DNA of 6,731 bases from CAZINM01 sp964540605 (lineage in GTDB: Bacteria > Patescibacteriota > Dojkabacteria > SC72 > JAHDCA01), in contig CAZINM010000051.1 in the NCBI GenBank assembly GCA_964540605.1, positions 1 through 6,731 on the forward strand. The letters run 5' to 3'. Position numbers and translations under genes: made by a program. The first letter of the stretch is position 1, and each line of letters begins with the position of its first letter. Positions 1-6,160 of this stretch are shown piece after piece. Below the pieces are notes generated by a model. It had not been told where the DNA came from. It saw nothing but the letters and a program-made list of their open reading frames with translations, and did no database searches.

Positions 1-2945
1 GTTCCAATAGTGTATCTGTATTCCTAAACGATGGTAAGAAGGTAGATATAAAAGGTTTATTAAATGTAACGGAGTCAGCAGTAGTAAGGAGACATTTGTC
101 AGTGTCAGGAAATTTCACATTAGCAAGCACAAGTGGAGCTTTGAATACAAAGGGTAGTAGTTTAACATTGGGAAGTGGATCAAGTTTTACAATGAGTAGC
201 GGTACGGGATCATTTGCACAGACCTATTTAAACAGTACTACAACAGCAGGTAATTATTATCCGAATAGTGTAAGTGCGACATTAAGTGGTAATTTGGGAA
301 GTGGGACAACGAATCTTAGGGGAGTAAGTGGAGTAGCAACCGCAAGTGGTACAGGTAGTACAGGGACAGTAAACAGCTATGGAGGATACTTTACAGCAAC
401 CGGACATACAAGTGGAACACAGACAGCGTATGGAATATATACGAGTGCGAGTGGAGCGGATACGAACTATGCACTAGATGTGGGAGCAGGAGATGTAAGA
501 TTAGCAACGACGACAAGTTTAAGTAAAGCCTCCGGGACTGGAACATTATCATTCATTACAACTACAGCGACAAGTGGAATTACATTAACAAATTCAGGAG
601 CAACGACATCAGGAAGTGGAATAACGATCACAAGTGGAGCTACAACAGCGACAGGATTGAGTATATTGACAGATTCGGTTAATACAGGGAGCGGATTACT
701 ATTCTCAGCAAATGCATTAACATCAGGAAATGGATTATCAATAAATTCAACATCAACCGTAGGAACAGCTTCGAGTAACTCAAAACTTTTATTTGTATCA
801 CGAAGTGGTGCAAATAGTAATTCAGATCATACAGCCTATGGAGTGTATTCAACAGTAACGAATACACATGGGACATCGAATACAAATATTGGTGGTTATT
901 TCAGTGCAACAGGTGGGATAACAAATTACTCAATAATGGCAGCAGGTGGAGATGTAATGATTGGGACAAGTTCTGCTTCAACCAATAATATTCAAATATC
1001 TAATCGAATAGTGGACTGGGATAATACATCGCATTATTTAGATCTTAATGGTACATCATATTTTAGTTCTGTTTACATAGGAGGAACTGCGGCATCGGGG
1101 ACAGGAGATCTTTATTTTGGAGATTATTTATATGACTGGGATGATACTGCATATTATCTTGATCTAAATAGTTCCTCAAATATGTACAATTTAAATGTGG
1201 CAAATTTGCTTTCAATAAGTTCAGATTCTGCTTTTATCTCTGCTCCTAGTGGAGTACTAACATTCGCTCCATCATCAAGAACAGAAATCGATAGTTCTCT
1301 TACAATTGATGGTACTACAGGTTACTCAGTGGGTATAACTCAAACTGGAACTTCTGGTACTTACGGTACAAATGAATTGACTATCAAACCTTCGGGAGCG
1401 AGTGCAACATTTCCTGCATTCCATGTAATACTTGATACAGGTGATAACACTCAAACATATCGAGGAAGTGGAGTAAGATTAAGGACAGGTGGAACTGATA
1501 TCGGGCAATTTGCTGCAGATACCTCTGATATATTTATTGATAATTTAAAATCAGAAGGAAAAATTATCTTTCGTACCTATGGATATGCGGAGAAAATGAG
1601 ATTAACTACAGATGGTAAATTATTAGTTGGAAGCACAAATGGAGATAGTAAATTACGTATTTACGAAACAAGTAACACCAATGCGAGAGTAATCCAATCA
1701 ATAGTCCAAGATACCGGTAGTAATGTTGATGATACAGATTATTTAATATCTGCAGCCAGGTTCTCGAATGATACTACTTGGGTTGATACAGAGTTTAAAG
1801 TTACTGGAATTGGTAAAGCATATGCGGATGGAGGTTGGAATGGAACAGCAGACTATGCAGAATACTTCTTTATTAATAATAGATCTGCCAATAAAGGCGA
1901 TCTTGTAAGCCTTCATCCAGATAAATCTCCAACTGGTGTTGGATCTATACAATTAGCTACTGAAACTAATAAAAATAACCTTATAGGTATAATTTCTACA
2001 AACCCAGGTTTTATTGGTGCTTTAGGAGAGGATCTGACTGATACTAGTGAAACATATTTATTAGGTCCAGAAGCTTATAAATATCGATTGGTATCTATGA
2101 TGGGTCAAGCACCTGTAAAAGTTTCTACAGAGAACGGTGCAATTGAACTAAATACTAAGATAGCTATTGGTAACTTACCTGGTATTGGTGCTAAAGCAAC
2201 TAAACCTGGTTATGTTGTTGGTTCAGTTGTTGAGCCATTTAAACCTGAAGATCTCACATGTGTAAATGTAGCTTCGGTTAATGATATCTCTTGGCCTGAT
2301 GATAAAACAGGAACTAATAAAGTGAAAACATGTTATAAACTTCCAGATGGCACATATGTTGGAAAAGTTATGGTTTATATTAACCTTTCTTGGTACGAAC
2401 CTAATCCACTAGAAGATTCAGTTTTAACACAACTCATCTCCGACTATGAACAAGGTCTTTTAGGTGGTACTCAATCCTCAGATTTAAGCACAACTTCACT
2501 GACTCTTGACTCGATAATTTCTAATGAAGCAACATTCACAGCCTTATCTGTTGGAAACGGTTTTTCAGTTGATACAGTCGGGAATGTTTCTATTGCAGGT
2601 GACATAATACTAGGTACATCCATAATATCATCGAAAGATGGAATATTAGAGATTGATTCAGATCTTAAAGTTAACAAATTAGTTACAAAAGTAATTGAGA
2701 TAGATCGTACAGATACAACTTCAAGATCAGCGGGTTCTGAAACAATTCTATCTGGTGAAGAGATGGTCAAAGTTGAGACCTCAACAATAAAAGAAAATTC
2801 AATAATAATACTTACGACTCGAAGATTATCTGATGGCTCGATAATTGATGCCTCAACAAGCAATATATTAGATGGTAGTTTTGAGATATATCTTGAAAAA
2901 ACTGCACCAGAAGATGTTATTGTAGATTGGTTGGTTATACAGTAA
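1..2945 (+). CDS. Giant modular tail-fibre-like surface protein, 5' end outside window
   Basis: Probably a secreted or surface-displayed fibre or adhesin. The frame (codons from base 3) is open to the left edge, so 980 C-terminal residues are visible. A TTG at 96 is only an internal codon, because in-frame sequence 'SNSVSVFLNDGKKVD' precedes it. Order of parts: Ser/Thr/Gly/Ala-rich repeats (about 96-950) with GGYF(T/S)ATG and TAYG(I/V)Y modules; two 40-residue DWD(N/D)T repeats (957-1196); a beta-rich stretch; EKMRLTTDGKLLVG (1590-1631), typical of phage and CPR fibre proteins just before their C-terminal processing or chaperone domain; then DYAEYF (1851-1868) to GKVMVYINLSWY (2361-2396). That last block contains 'NNLIGIISTNPGFIG' and 'APVKVSTENGAI' and resembles the peptidase G2 domain of phage appendages. 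A final beta-rich domain (about 2727-2942) ends in DWLVIQ. Only two cysteines are present. The signal peptide, if any, lies outside. The adhesin role is inferred; a phage origin is possible but has no structural-gene neighbours. Confidence 0.85.
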   Translation, partial: SNSVSVFLNDGKKVDIKGLLNVTESAVVRRHLSVSGNFTLASTSGALNTKGSSLTLGSGSSFTMSSGTGSFAQTYLNSTTTAGNYYPNSVSATLSGNLGSGTTNLRGVSGVATASGTGSTGTVNSYGGYFTATGHTSGTQTAYGIYTSASGADTNYALDVGAGDVRLATTTSLSKASGTGTLSFITTTATSGITLTNSGATTSGSGITITSGATTATGLSILTDSVNTGSGLLFSANALTSGNGLSINSTSTVGTASSNSKLLFVSRSGANSNSDHTAYGVYSTVTNTHGTSNTNIGGYFSATGGITNYSIMAAGGDVMIGTSSASTNNIQISNRIVDWDNTSHYLDLNGTSYFSSVYIGGTAASGTGDLYFGDYLYDWDDTAYYLDLNSSSNMYNLNVANLLSISSDSAFISAPSGVLTFAPSSRTEIDSSLTIDGTTGYSVGITQTGTSGTYGTNELTIKPSGASATFPAFHVILDTGDNTQTYRGSGVRLRTGGTDIGQFAADTSDIFIDNLKSEGKIIFRTYGYAEKMRLTTDGKLLVGSTNGDSKLRIYETSNTNARVIQSIVQDTGSNVDDTDYLISAARFSNDTTWVDTEFKVTGIGKAYADGGWNGTADYAEYFFINNRSANKGDLVSLHPDKSPTGVGSIQLATETNKNNLIGIISTNPGFIGALGEDLTDTSETYLLGPEAYKYRLVSMMGQAPVKVSTENGAIELNTKIAIGNLPGIGAKATKPGYVVGSVVEPFKPEDLTCVNVASVNDISWPDDKTGTNKVKTCYKLPDGTYVGKVMVYINLSWYEPNPLEDSVLTQLISDYEQGLLGGTQSSDLSTTSLTLDSIISNEATFTALSVGNGFSVDTVGNVSIAGDIILGTSIISSKDGILEIDSDLKVNKLVTKVIEIDRTDTTSRSAGSETILSGEEMVKVETSTIKENSIIILTTRRLSDGSIIDASTSNILDGSFEIYLEKTAPEDVIVDWLVIQ
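96..950 (+). repeat. Low-complexity Ser/Thr/Gly/Ala coding repeats
   Basis: This part of the fibre gene is made of degenerate short units of the kind TSG, ASG, GSG and TTATSG. At DNA level the nonamer ACAAGTGGA recurs at 129-137, 408-416, 570-578 and 630-638, with many near copies such as AAGTGGA. The units are not in strict tandem register. The pattern fits a beta-strand-forming stalk. Third codon positions favour A (aca, gga, gca, tca), unlike the rest of the gene. Confidence 0.7.
957..1196 (+). repeat. Two tandem 40-residue DWD(N/D)T..YLDLN repeats
   Basis: DWDNTSHYLDLNGTS begins at 1014 and DWDDTAYYLDLNSSS begins at 1134, exactly 120 bases apart. The flanking residues also align: an IGT/GGT start, then a hydrophobic run before DWD. 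From family knowledge, D-x-D-N-T-x-Y-Y-x-D-x-N-G-T-S is a recurrent motif of phage and phage-like tail-fibre proteins, where it forms part of the trimeric beta-structured shaft. The DNA copies are diverged, so the duplication is old or the protein motif is under selection. Confidence 0.8.
1845..2399 (+). other. Peptidase G2-like domain within the fibre protein
   Basis: The order of motifs is ADYAEYF, a short loop, NKGDLVSL, then NLIGIISTNPGFIGA, YRLVSMMGQAPVKVSTENG, GIGAKATKPGYVVGSVVEP and GKVMVYINLSWY. This matches, from memory of the family, the order in the autoproteolytic C-terminal domain of Bacillus-phage appendage proteins (DYAEYF..., ILGIVSGNPS, VPVGLLGKVRV...). It also matches a domain common in long CPR surface proteins. 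An insert with the only two cysteines (codons 2259 and 2331) sits before the last strand. Whether cleavage occurs here is unknown, and the catalytic residues cannot be assigned by eye. Confidence 0.55.
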
Positions 2946-2957
2946 TATTCACATACC

Positions 2958-3680
2958 ATGGATGATAAGCTACAACCTGCCATTTTTAATACACATATTG
3001 GGAACTTTTCTGTCTTTTATAGAAACCGTCCAGAATTTTTGCAGATAAAAAAAGAGATATTTACAGAGAAATGCTATCAGCCCATAAAGAATATCACCAA
3101 CGATAAGCCTTTAATTATAGATATCGGCTCTCATATTGGGCTTTCTGTCATGTATTTCAAGGAGAAATTGCCAACTGCTAATATCTGTGCATATGAGCCT
3201 GTTTCTCAACTTTTTGATCTTCTTGAAATGAATATTCTTTCAAATAATCTCCAGAATATTACAATGGTTAATGCTGCTGTAACAAACCTCTCTGGAAAGA
3301 TCCAACTTAATCTCTCTGATGATGATGAATTATGGTTCTCAAATTCATCAATTTATGAAGGATCTTGGTCTGGTAGGGTGCATACGAAAGAGATCGAAGT
3401 GGATTCAATATCGATAAAAGAGGTAATTAATGAGTACCAGCGTATCGATATCTTAAAAATTGATATTGAGGGCTATGAATTAAAACTTCTTGAGCTTATA
3501 GATCATACAAAGGTTGATCAATTAATGGTTGAGTATCATCCGATCAACAAAAATCGTTTCAAAAATATCAGAAAGGTGATCGTGAATCAGTATTCAAAGA
3601 TCAAGTACCATATAAATGGAAGTATTTCTGATTACGCTCCTTCAGGTGATAAACTTTTTATCATTCACGCCTCGAAGTAG
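2958..3680 (+). CDS. FkbM-family SAM-dependent methyltransferase
   Basis: 240 residues, a normal length for this family, which O-methylates sugars or small secondary metabolites. The Rossmann fold is visible. Motif I is IDIGSHIGLS (residues 54-63) for S-adenosylmethionine binding. The acidic residue E80 in AYEP closes the second strand and should bind the SAM ribose. FkbM-type signature LKIDIEGYE lies at 166-174, followed by VEYHP at 191-195. There is no signal peptide or membrane segment, so it should act in the cytoplasm. ATG 2958 is the first start in the frame and comes 12 bases after the fibre gene's stop. No Shine-Dalgarno is evident, so co-transcription with the fibre gene is likely. 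Its TAG stop lies inside a direct repeat that recurs at the end of uppP. The substrate is not known; a surface glycan sugar is the best guess from the neighbours. Confidence 0.88.
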   Translation: MDDKLQPAIFNTHIGNFSVFYRNRPEFLQIKKEIFTEKCYQPIKNITNDKPLIIDIGSHIGLSVMYFKEKLPTANICAYEPVSQLFDLLEMNILSNNLQNITMVNAAVTNLSGKIQLNLSDDDELWFSNSSIYEGSWSGRVHTKEIEVDSISIKEVINEYQRIDILKIDIEGYELKLLELIDHTKVDQLMVEYHPINKNRFKNIRKVIVNQYSKIKYHINGSISDYAPSGDKLFIIHASK

Positions 3681-3740
3681 AATTAGTGTTAATCACATTT
3701 GTGTTTTTTAAATATCATTCACGCCTCAAAGTAGAATTAG
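3659..3740. repeat. 28-base direct repeat, two copies 54 bases apart
   Basis: Copies lie at 3659-3686 and 3713-3740 and differ at one base (G3674 versus A3728). Copy 1 encodes the last residues and TAG stop of the FkbM methyltransferase. Copy 2, read on the same strand, would encode the same IIHASK-stop. On the other strand copy 2 supplies the LILL-stop end of uppP. The 26 bases between the copies are unrelated to them. The likely origin is a local duplication at the convergent gene ends. Confidence 0.85.
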
Positions 3741-4472
3741 GATCGTTATACCTAGTATTATTCTATAAATTCCGGATACTGTAAAAAGCTTTTCTTTGCT
3801 ATATCTTTTAATCAATGACCCAGCTAATAAGCTAAATATAAAAGCGGAGAAGAATGCTATAAAGTTGATCGAGCTAAGTTTGAATTGTGCCAGATCTTTA
3901 ATAACTTCGAAGCTAAAAGTACCCATAAGTAATGCTATTCCCATAATGAATGTGAAGCTTAAAGCAAACTCTTTTGAATATCCTTGCCACATACCAGCTA
4001 ATGTCGTAATGCCAGACCTTGATGTTCCAGGTAACAATGATAAGATCTGCATTAAACCAATAAATATCGACTTTTTGAAACTCACATTATCATTTATTTT
4101 GATAACTGAATTCTCAGTTATCATCATCACTATTCCCCACAAGATTAGATTAAGAGCGATAAAAGTCGAATTGTAAAAAAACTCATCAATTTTATCTCCA
4201 AATATAATGCCTATTAATACAACGGGGATCGAGGCGATAATTAGATTCTTTAAGTATGTGATATCTTTCTGTTTAATTTTTTGTACTATTTGATTTTTAT
4301 AAACAATGATTAATGCCAAAGCACTGGCTAAATGTAGAGAAGTTAGCGTAAGCATAGTAGGCTCATGATCAAAAAGATCTGATATTAAAATCAAATGACC
4401 TGAACTTGATATAGGTAGAAGCTCTGTTACACCTTGAATTGCACCATATAGAAAGTCTTGAAAGGCACTCAT
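3726..4472 (-). CDS. uppP: Undecaprenyl-diphosphate phosphatase (UppP/BacA)
   Basis: An integral membrane enzyme that dephosphorylates undecaprenyl diphosphate to undecaprenyl phosphate. It recycles the lipid carrier used for peptidoglycan and surface polysaccharide; high activity is associated with bacitracin resistance. The 248 residues are slightly short of the usual 260-280. Both family motifs are intact: QGVTELLPISSSGH (13-26), with the expected catalytic Glu17 and His26, and LLPGTSRSG (146-154), with Arg152. About seven to eight hydrophobic segments are visible. After the second motif, the Pro common in this family ('S-I-P') is replaced in FIMGIALLMG, a minor oddity. ATG at 4472 overlaps the stop of the upstream glycosyltransferase as ATGA, with AAGG a few bases before it. 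Translational coupling is therefore likely. The TGA stop falls in a direct repeat shared with the convergent FkbM gene. Confidence 0.96.
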   Translation of the reverse strand: MSAFQDFLYGAIQGVTELLPISSSGHLILISDLFDHEPTMLTLTSLHLASALALIIVYKNQIVQKIKQKDITYLKNLIIASIPVVLIGIIFGDKIDEFFYNSTFIALNLILWGIVMMITENSVIKINDNVSFKKSIFIGLMQILSLLPGTSRSGITTLAGMWQGYSKEFALSFTFIMGIALLMGTFSFEVIKDLAQFKLSSINFIAFFSAFIFSLLAGSLIKRYSKEKLFTVSGIYRIILGITILILL

Positions 4473-5395
4473 GATTTGCCTTGAAATATTTTATCTATTG
4501 AGATCGCTGTTTCTCTTGCCCACTTTTTATCAATTCCAAGCATTGATTTTATCTTAAGCACAAGTGAAAAAGTAGTCCATAAAATAAAAATATTTATCAT
4601 TCCCTTATTCTTTTTGAAATATAGACTTAAAGATTCATACATCATCCTTTTTAGCCATAGATCTCGATCTTTTTTACCCTCGCTTGATGCTCCTCTCGAA
4701 TGGACAGCTCTTGCTTCTTCAATATATTTTATTTTCCACCCATCTTTTGAAACTCTTTTACAAAGGTCTAGATCCTCAAAGTACATGAAATATTTTGGGT
4801 CAAATATGACATTATTTTTAATGGCTTCCCTTTTAATTAATAGACATGCTCCTGACAATCCTTTTACAAATGATGTCTTTTTAGGTGCTATCAATCCAGT
4901 GTAAATATCGATCCTAGGTACGAGTAGTTTGGAAATAAATCCTGAAAGATATTCTATTGCATTAGGATCTGTGAAAGCTGATCGTTCAACATGACCCTCT
5001 TTCGAGTATAATTTTGGTCCTACAATGGCGAGAGTGGGATCATCAAGAATTGCAGTTAACATTAATCGATAAGGTTTTTCTTTTAGAATGAGATCAGGAT
5101 TTAAAATAAGGATCAGATCAGGAGGGAATCCATGCTGATCAATAAATTTCTGAAGAGCAAAATTATGGCCTTTTCCAAAACCCATATTATCACCAGTAAA
5201 GTGATAAGCTGCATCTAATCCAGAACTATCAACATATTTCTCAATACTATTTGTTGGAGAATTATCGATTATCGAAATATAAATATTTTTATAACGAATT
5301 GTCCAATTAAGAGCATTTAAGCATTTTTTAACATAGTCTTCAGCTTTATAAGTTACTATACTTATTAGTACTGATGATTTTTTTTGATTGTCCAT
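4469..5395 (-). CDS. Family 2 glycosyltransferase, rhamnosyltransferase-like
   Basis: 308 residues, a normal length for WbbL-type GT-A transferases that move a sugar (often rhamnose) from a nucleotide sugar to a lipid-linked glycan on the inner membrane face. Motifs in order: VTYKAED (14-20), nucleotide binding; IDNS (43-46); GDNMGFGKGHNFA (68-80), characteristic of this subgroup; LNPD (98-101), in the place of the DxD metal site; SGACLLIKRE (181-190); FMYFEDLDLCKR (203-213), with the probable catalytic acidic pair; and AVHSRGAS (230-237). A hydrophobic stretch at about 266-281 may bring it to the membrane. ATG 5395 is chosen because it is the first start and sits 6 bases after a TATAAT. It is followed by uppP with a 4-base overlap, forming a two-gene operon for lipid-linked glycan work. 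The sugar specificity cannot be read from sequence. Confidence 0.92.
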   Translation of the reverse strand: MDNQKKSSVLISIVTYKAEDYVKKCLNALNWTIRYKNIYISIIDNSPTNSIEKYVDSSGLDAAYHFTGDNMGFGKGHNFALQKFIDQHGFPPDLILILNPDLILKEKPYRLMLTAILDDPTLAIVGPKLYSKEGHVERSAFTDPNAIEYLSGFISKLLVPRIDIYTGLIAPKKTSFVKGLSGACLLIKREAIKNNVIFDPKYFMYFEDLDLCKRVSKDGWKIKYIEEARAVHSRGASSEGKKDRDLWLKRMMYESLSLYFKKNKGMINIFILWTTFSLVLKIKSMLGIDKKWARETAISIDKIFQGKS

Positions 5396-5401
5396 CGTAT
5401 T

Positions 5402-5428
5402 ATTATAATATTAGTATAGAATAATCAA
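5402..5428 (-). promoter_or_regulatory. Probable leaderless promoter for the GT2-uppP operon
   Basis: On the minus strand a perfect TATAAT occupies 5407 to 5402, and TTGATT (4 of 6 to TTGACA) occupies 5428 to 5423 with a 15-base spacer, slightly short. Six bases (AATACG) separate the -10 from the ATG at 5395, so a normal start site would fall at or next to the A of ATG. No Shine-Dalgarno is present. The region is AT-rich, so chance TATAAT matches are possible. Confidence 0.5.
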
Positions 5429-5431
5429 AAA

Positions 5432-5440
5432 TGTTAGAAT
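5432..5440 (+). promoter_or_regulatory. Probable extended -10 leaderless promoter for the cohesin-like gene
   Basis: TGTTAGAAT matches the extended -10 form TGnTAnAAT, with hexamer TAGAAT at 5435-5440. It is followed by six bases (TTCATC) and the ATG at 5447. No convincing -35 is seen at 17 bases, which an extended -10 can tolerate. No Shine-Dalgarno precedes the ATG. The spacing equals that of the divergent gene on the other strand. Confidence 0.45.
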
Positions 5441-5446
5441 TTCATC

Positions 5447-6160
5447 ATGAGTTTTTTACTATCTAAAAAGTTTGCAATATTAGTAGGATTTCTAACTTTC
5501 TTCCTATTTCCTACTACCGTTTTTGCATCTCCTAGCCTGAGTATAACACCATCTGGTGGATATGTAGCAGAAGGTGCAAATTTTACGATAGATATTTTGA
5601 TCAATTCTGATGGAGAAGATCTGATTCAAGCAAGAAGTGTTATAACCTTTGATCCAACAAAATTACGCATAGTTAAAGCACAGAGAAATAATGGTCTGTT
5701 TTTACAATTCCCAAATGATCAACAGACTACAGATAATGAAAATGGCGTTGTAATGCTAACAGGTTTTACTCAATCGGGGAGTGGGACTCTTTATAATACA
5801 GATGGAAATGCGGATGTTTTCGGTAGGATCACATTTCAAGCTATCAAAGAGGGTAGTGTGAAAATTGATTGGGAGTATTCAGGACAAGATCAGCCTTTTA
5901 AATCTGTTTTGTTGGCAGATGGAAGTCCTCCTCAAAATGTTTTGTCATATAAACCGAGTTCAGTATCATTTACGATACAAGATACAGGAGGTTCAATTCA
6001 ACAACCAAAAACAGGCATCTTTGATGAAAACATTTTTGTTCCTGGAGTAATTGGGGTGATAGGTGGATTATCTTTGTTCTCAGGTTCTTCAATAGTACTT
6101 GGATTTTCTAACCGTCTAAAGAGAAGAAAATATCGAACAATAGTTGAGTACGATGATTAA
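5447..6160 (+). CDS. Secreted cohesin-like protein with C-terminal cell-surface anchor
   Basis: 237 residues, probably displayed on the cell surface. Residues 1-28 form a signal peptide: Lys7-Lys8, a hydrophobic core of about 18 residues, and a likely cut after VFA before SPSL. Residues 29-178 are beta-rich and read like a cohesin or bacterial Ig-like fold: SLSITPSGG..., FTIDILINSDGEDL, ARSVITFDPTKLRIV, GRITFQAIKEGSVKI. The VxFDPxxL piece is typical of cohesin-type domains. A linker with QPKTG (186-190) leads into a hydrophobic segment (about 196-220) and the basic tail RLKRRKYR (223-230), the layout of a sortase sorting signal. If it is not sorted, the protein would stay anchored by this helix. 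In known systems cohesin domains bind dockerins; no dockerin is seen here. The family assignment is by pattern only. The last 8 bases overlap the next gene's start, so the two are probably co-transcribed. Confidence 0.8.
   Translation: MSFLLSKKFAILVGFLTFFLFPTTVFASPSLSITPSGGYVAEGANFTIDILINSDGEDLIQARSVITFDPTKLRIVKAQRNNGLFLQFPNDQQTTDNENGVVMLTGFTQSGSGTLYNTDGNADVFGRITFQAIKEGSVKIDWEYSGQDQPFKSVLLADGSPPQNVLSYKPSSVSFTIQDTGGSIQQPKTGIFDENIFVPGVIGVIGGLSLFSGSSIVLGFSNRLKRRKYRTIVEYDD

Noticed and set aside
96..98. TTG as the start codon of the fibre gene
   Set aside because: The frame is open and protein-like from base 3 through 95, there is no ribosome site or signal peptide at TTG, and the repeats continue upstream.
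1..2945. Prophage tail region
   Set aside because: The protein resembles tail fibres, but the neighbours on its right are methyltransferase, UppP and glycosyltransferase genes with no tail, capsid, integrase or lysis gene in the window.
2471..2983. Minus-strand open frame of about 170 codons opposite the fibre gene's end
   Set aside because: It mirrors a well-supported coding sequence, has no recognisable domain, and spans the junction to the next gene. It is a shadow frame.
3686..3710. Rho-independent terminator between the convergent genes
   Set aside because: A T6 run at 3704-3709 follows only a CAC/GTG three-pair stem (3694-3703), and an equally weak alternative GTG/CAC stem lies before it. 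This is too weak to call.
3659..3740. Direct repeat as a minimal CRISPR
   Set aside because: Only two copies with a single 26-base interval, both overlapping gene ends, and no cas genes.
3796..4176. Plus-strand open frame opposite uppP
   Set aside because: The minus strand carries intact UppP motifs; the opposite frame shows no family features.
4614..4904. Plus-strand open frame opposite the GT2 gene
   Set aside because: It lies inside the conserved catalytic part of the GT2 on the other strand and has no recognisable content.
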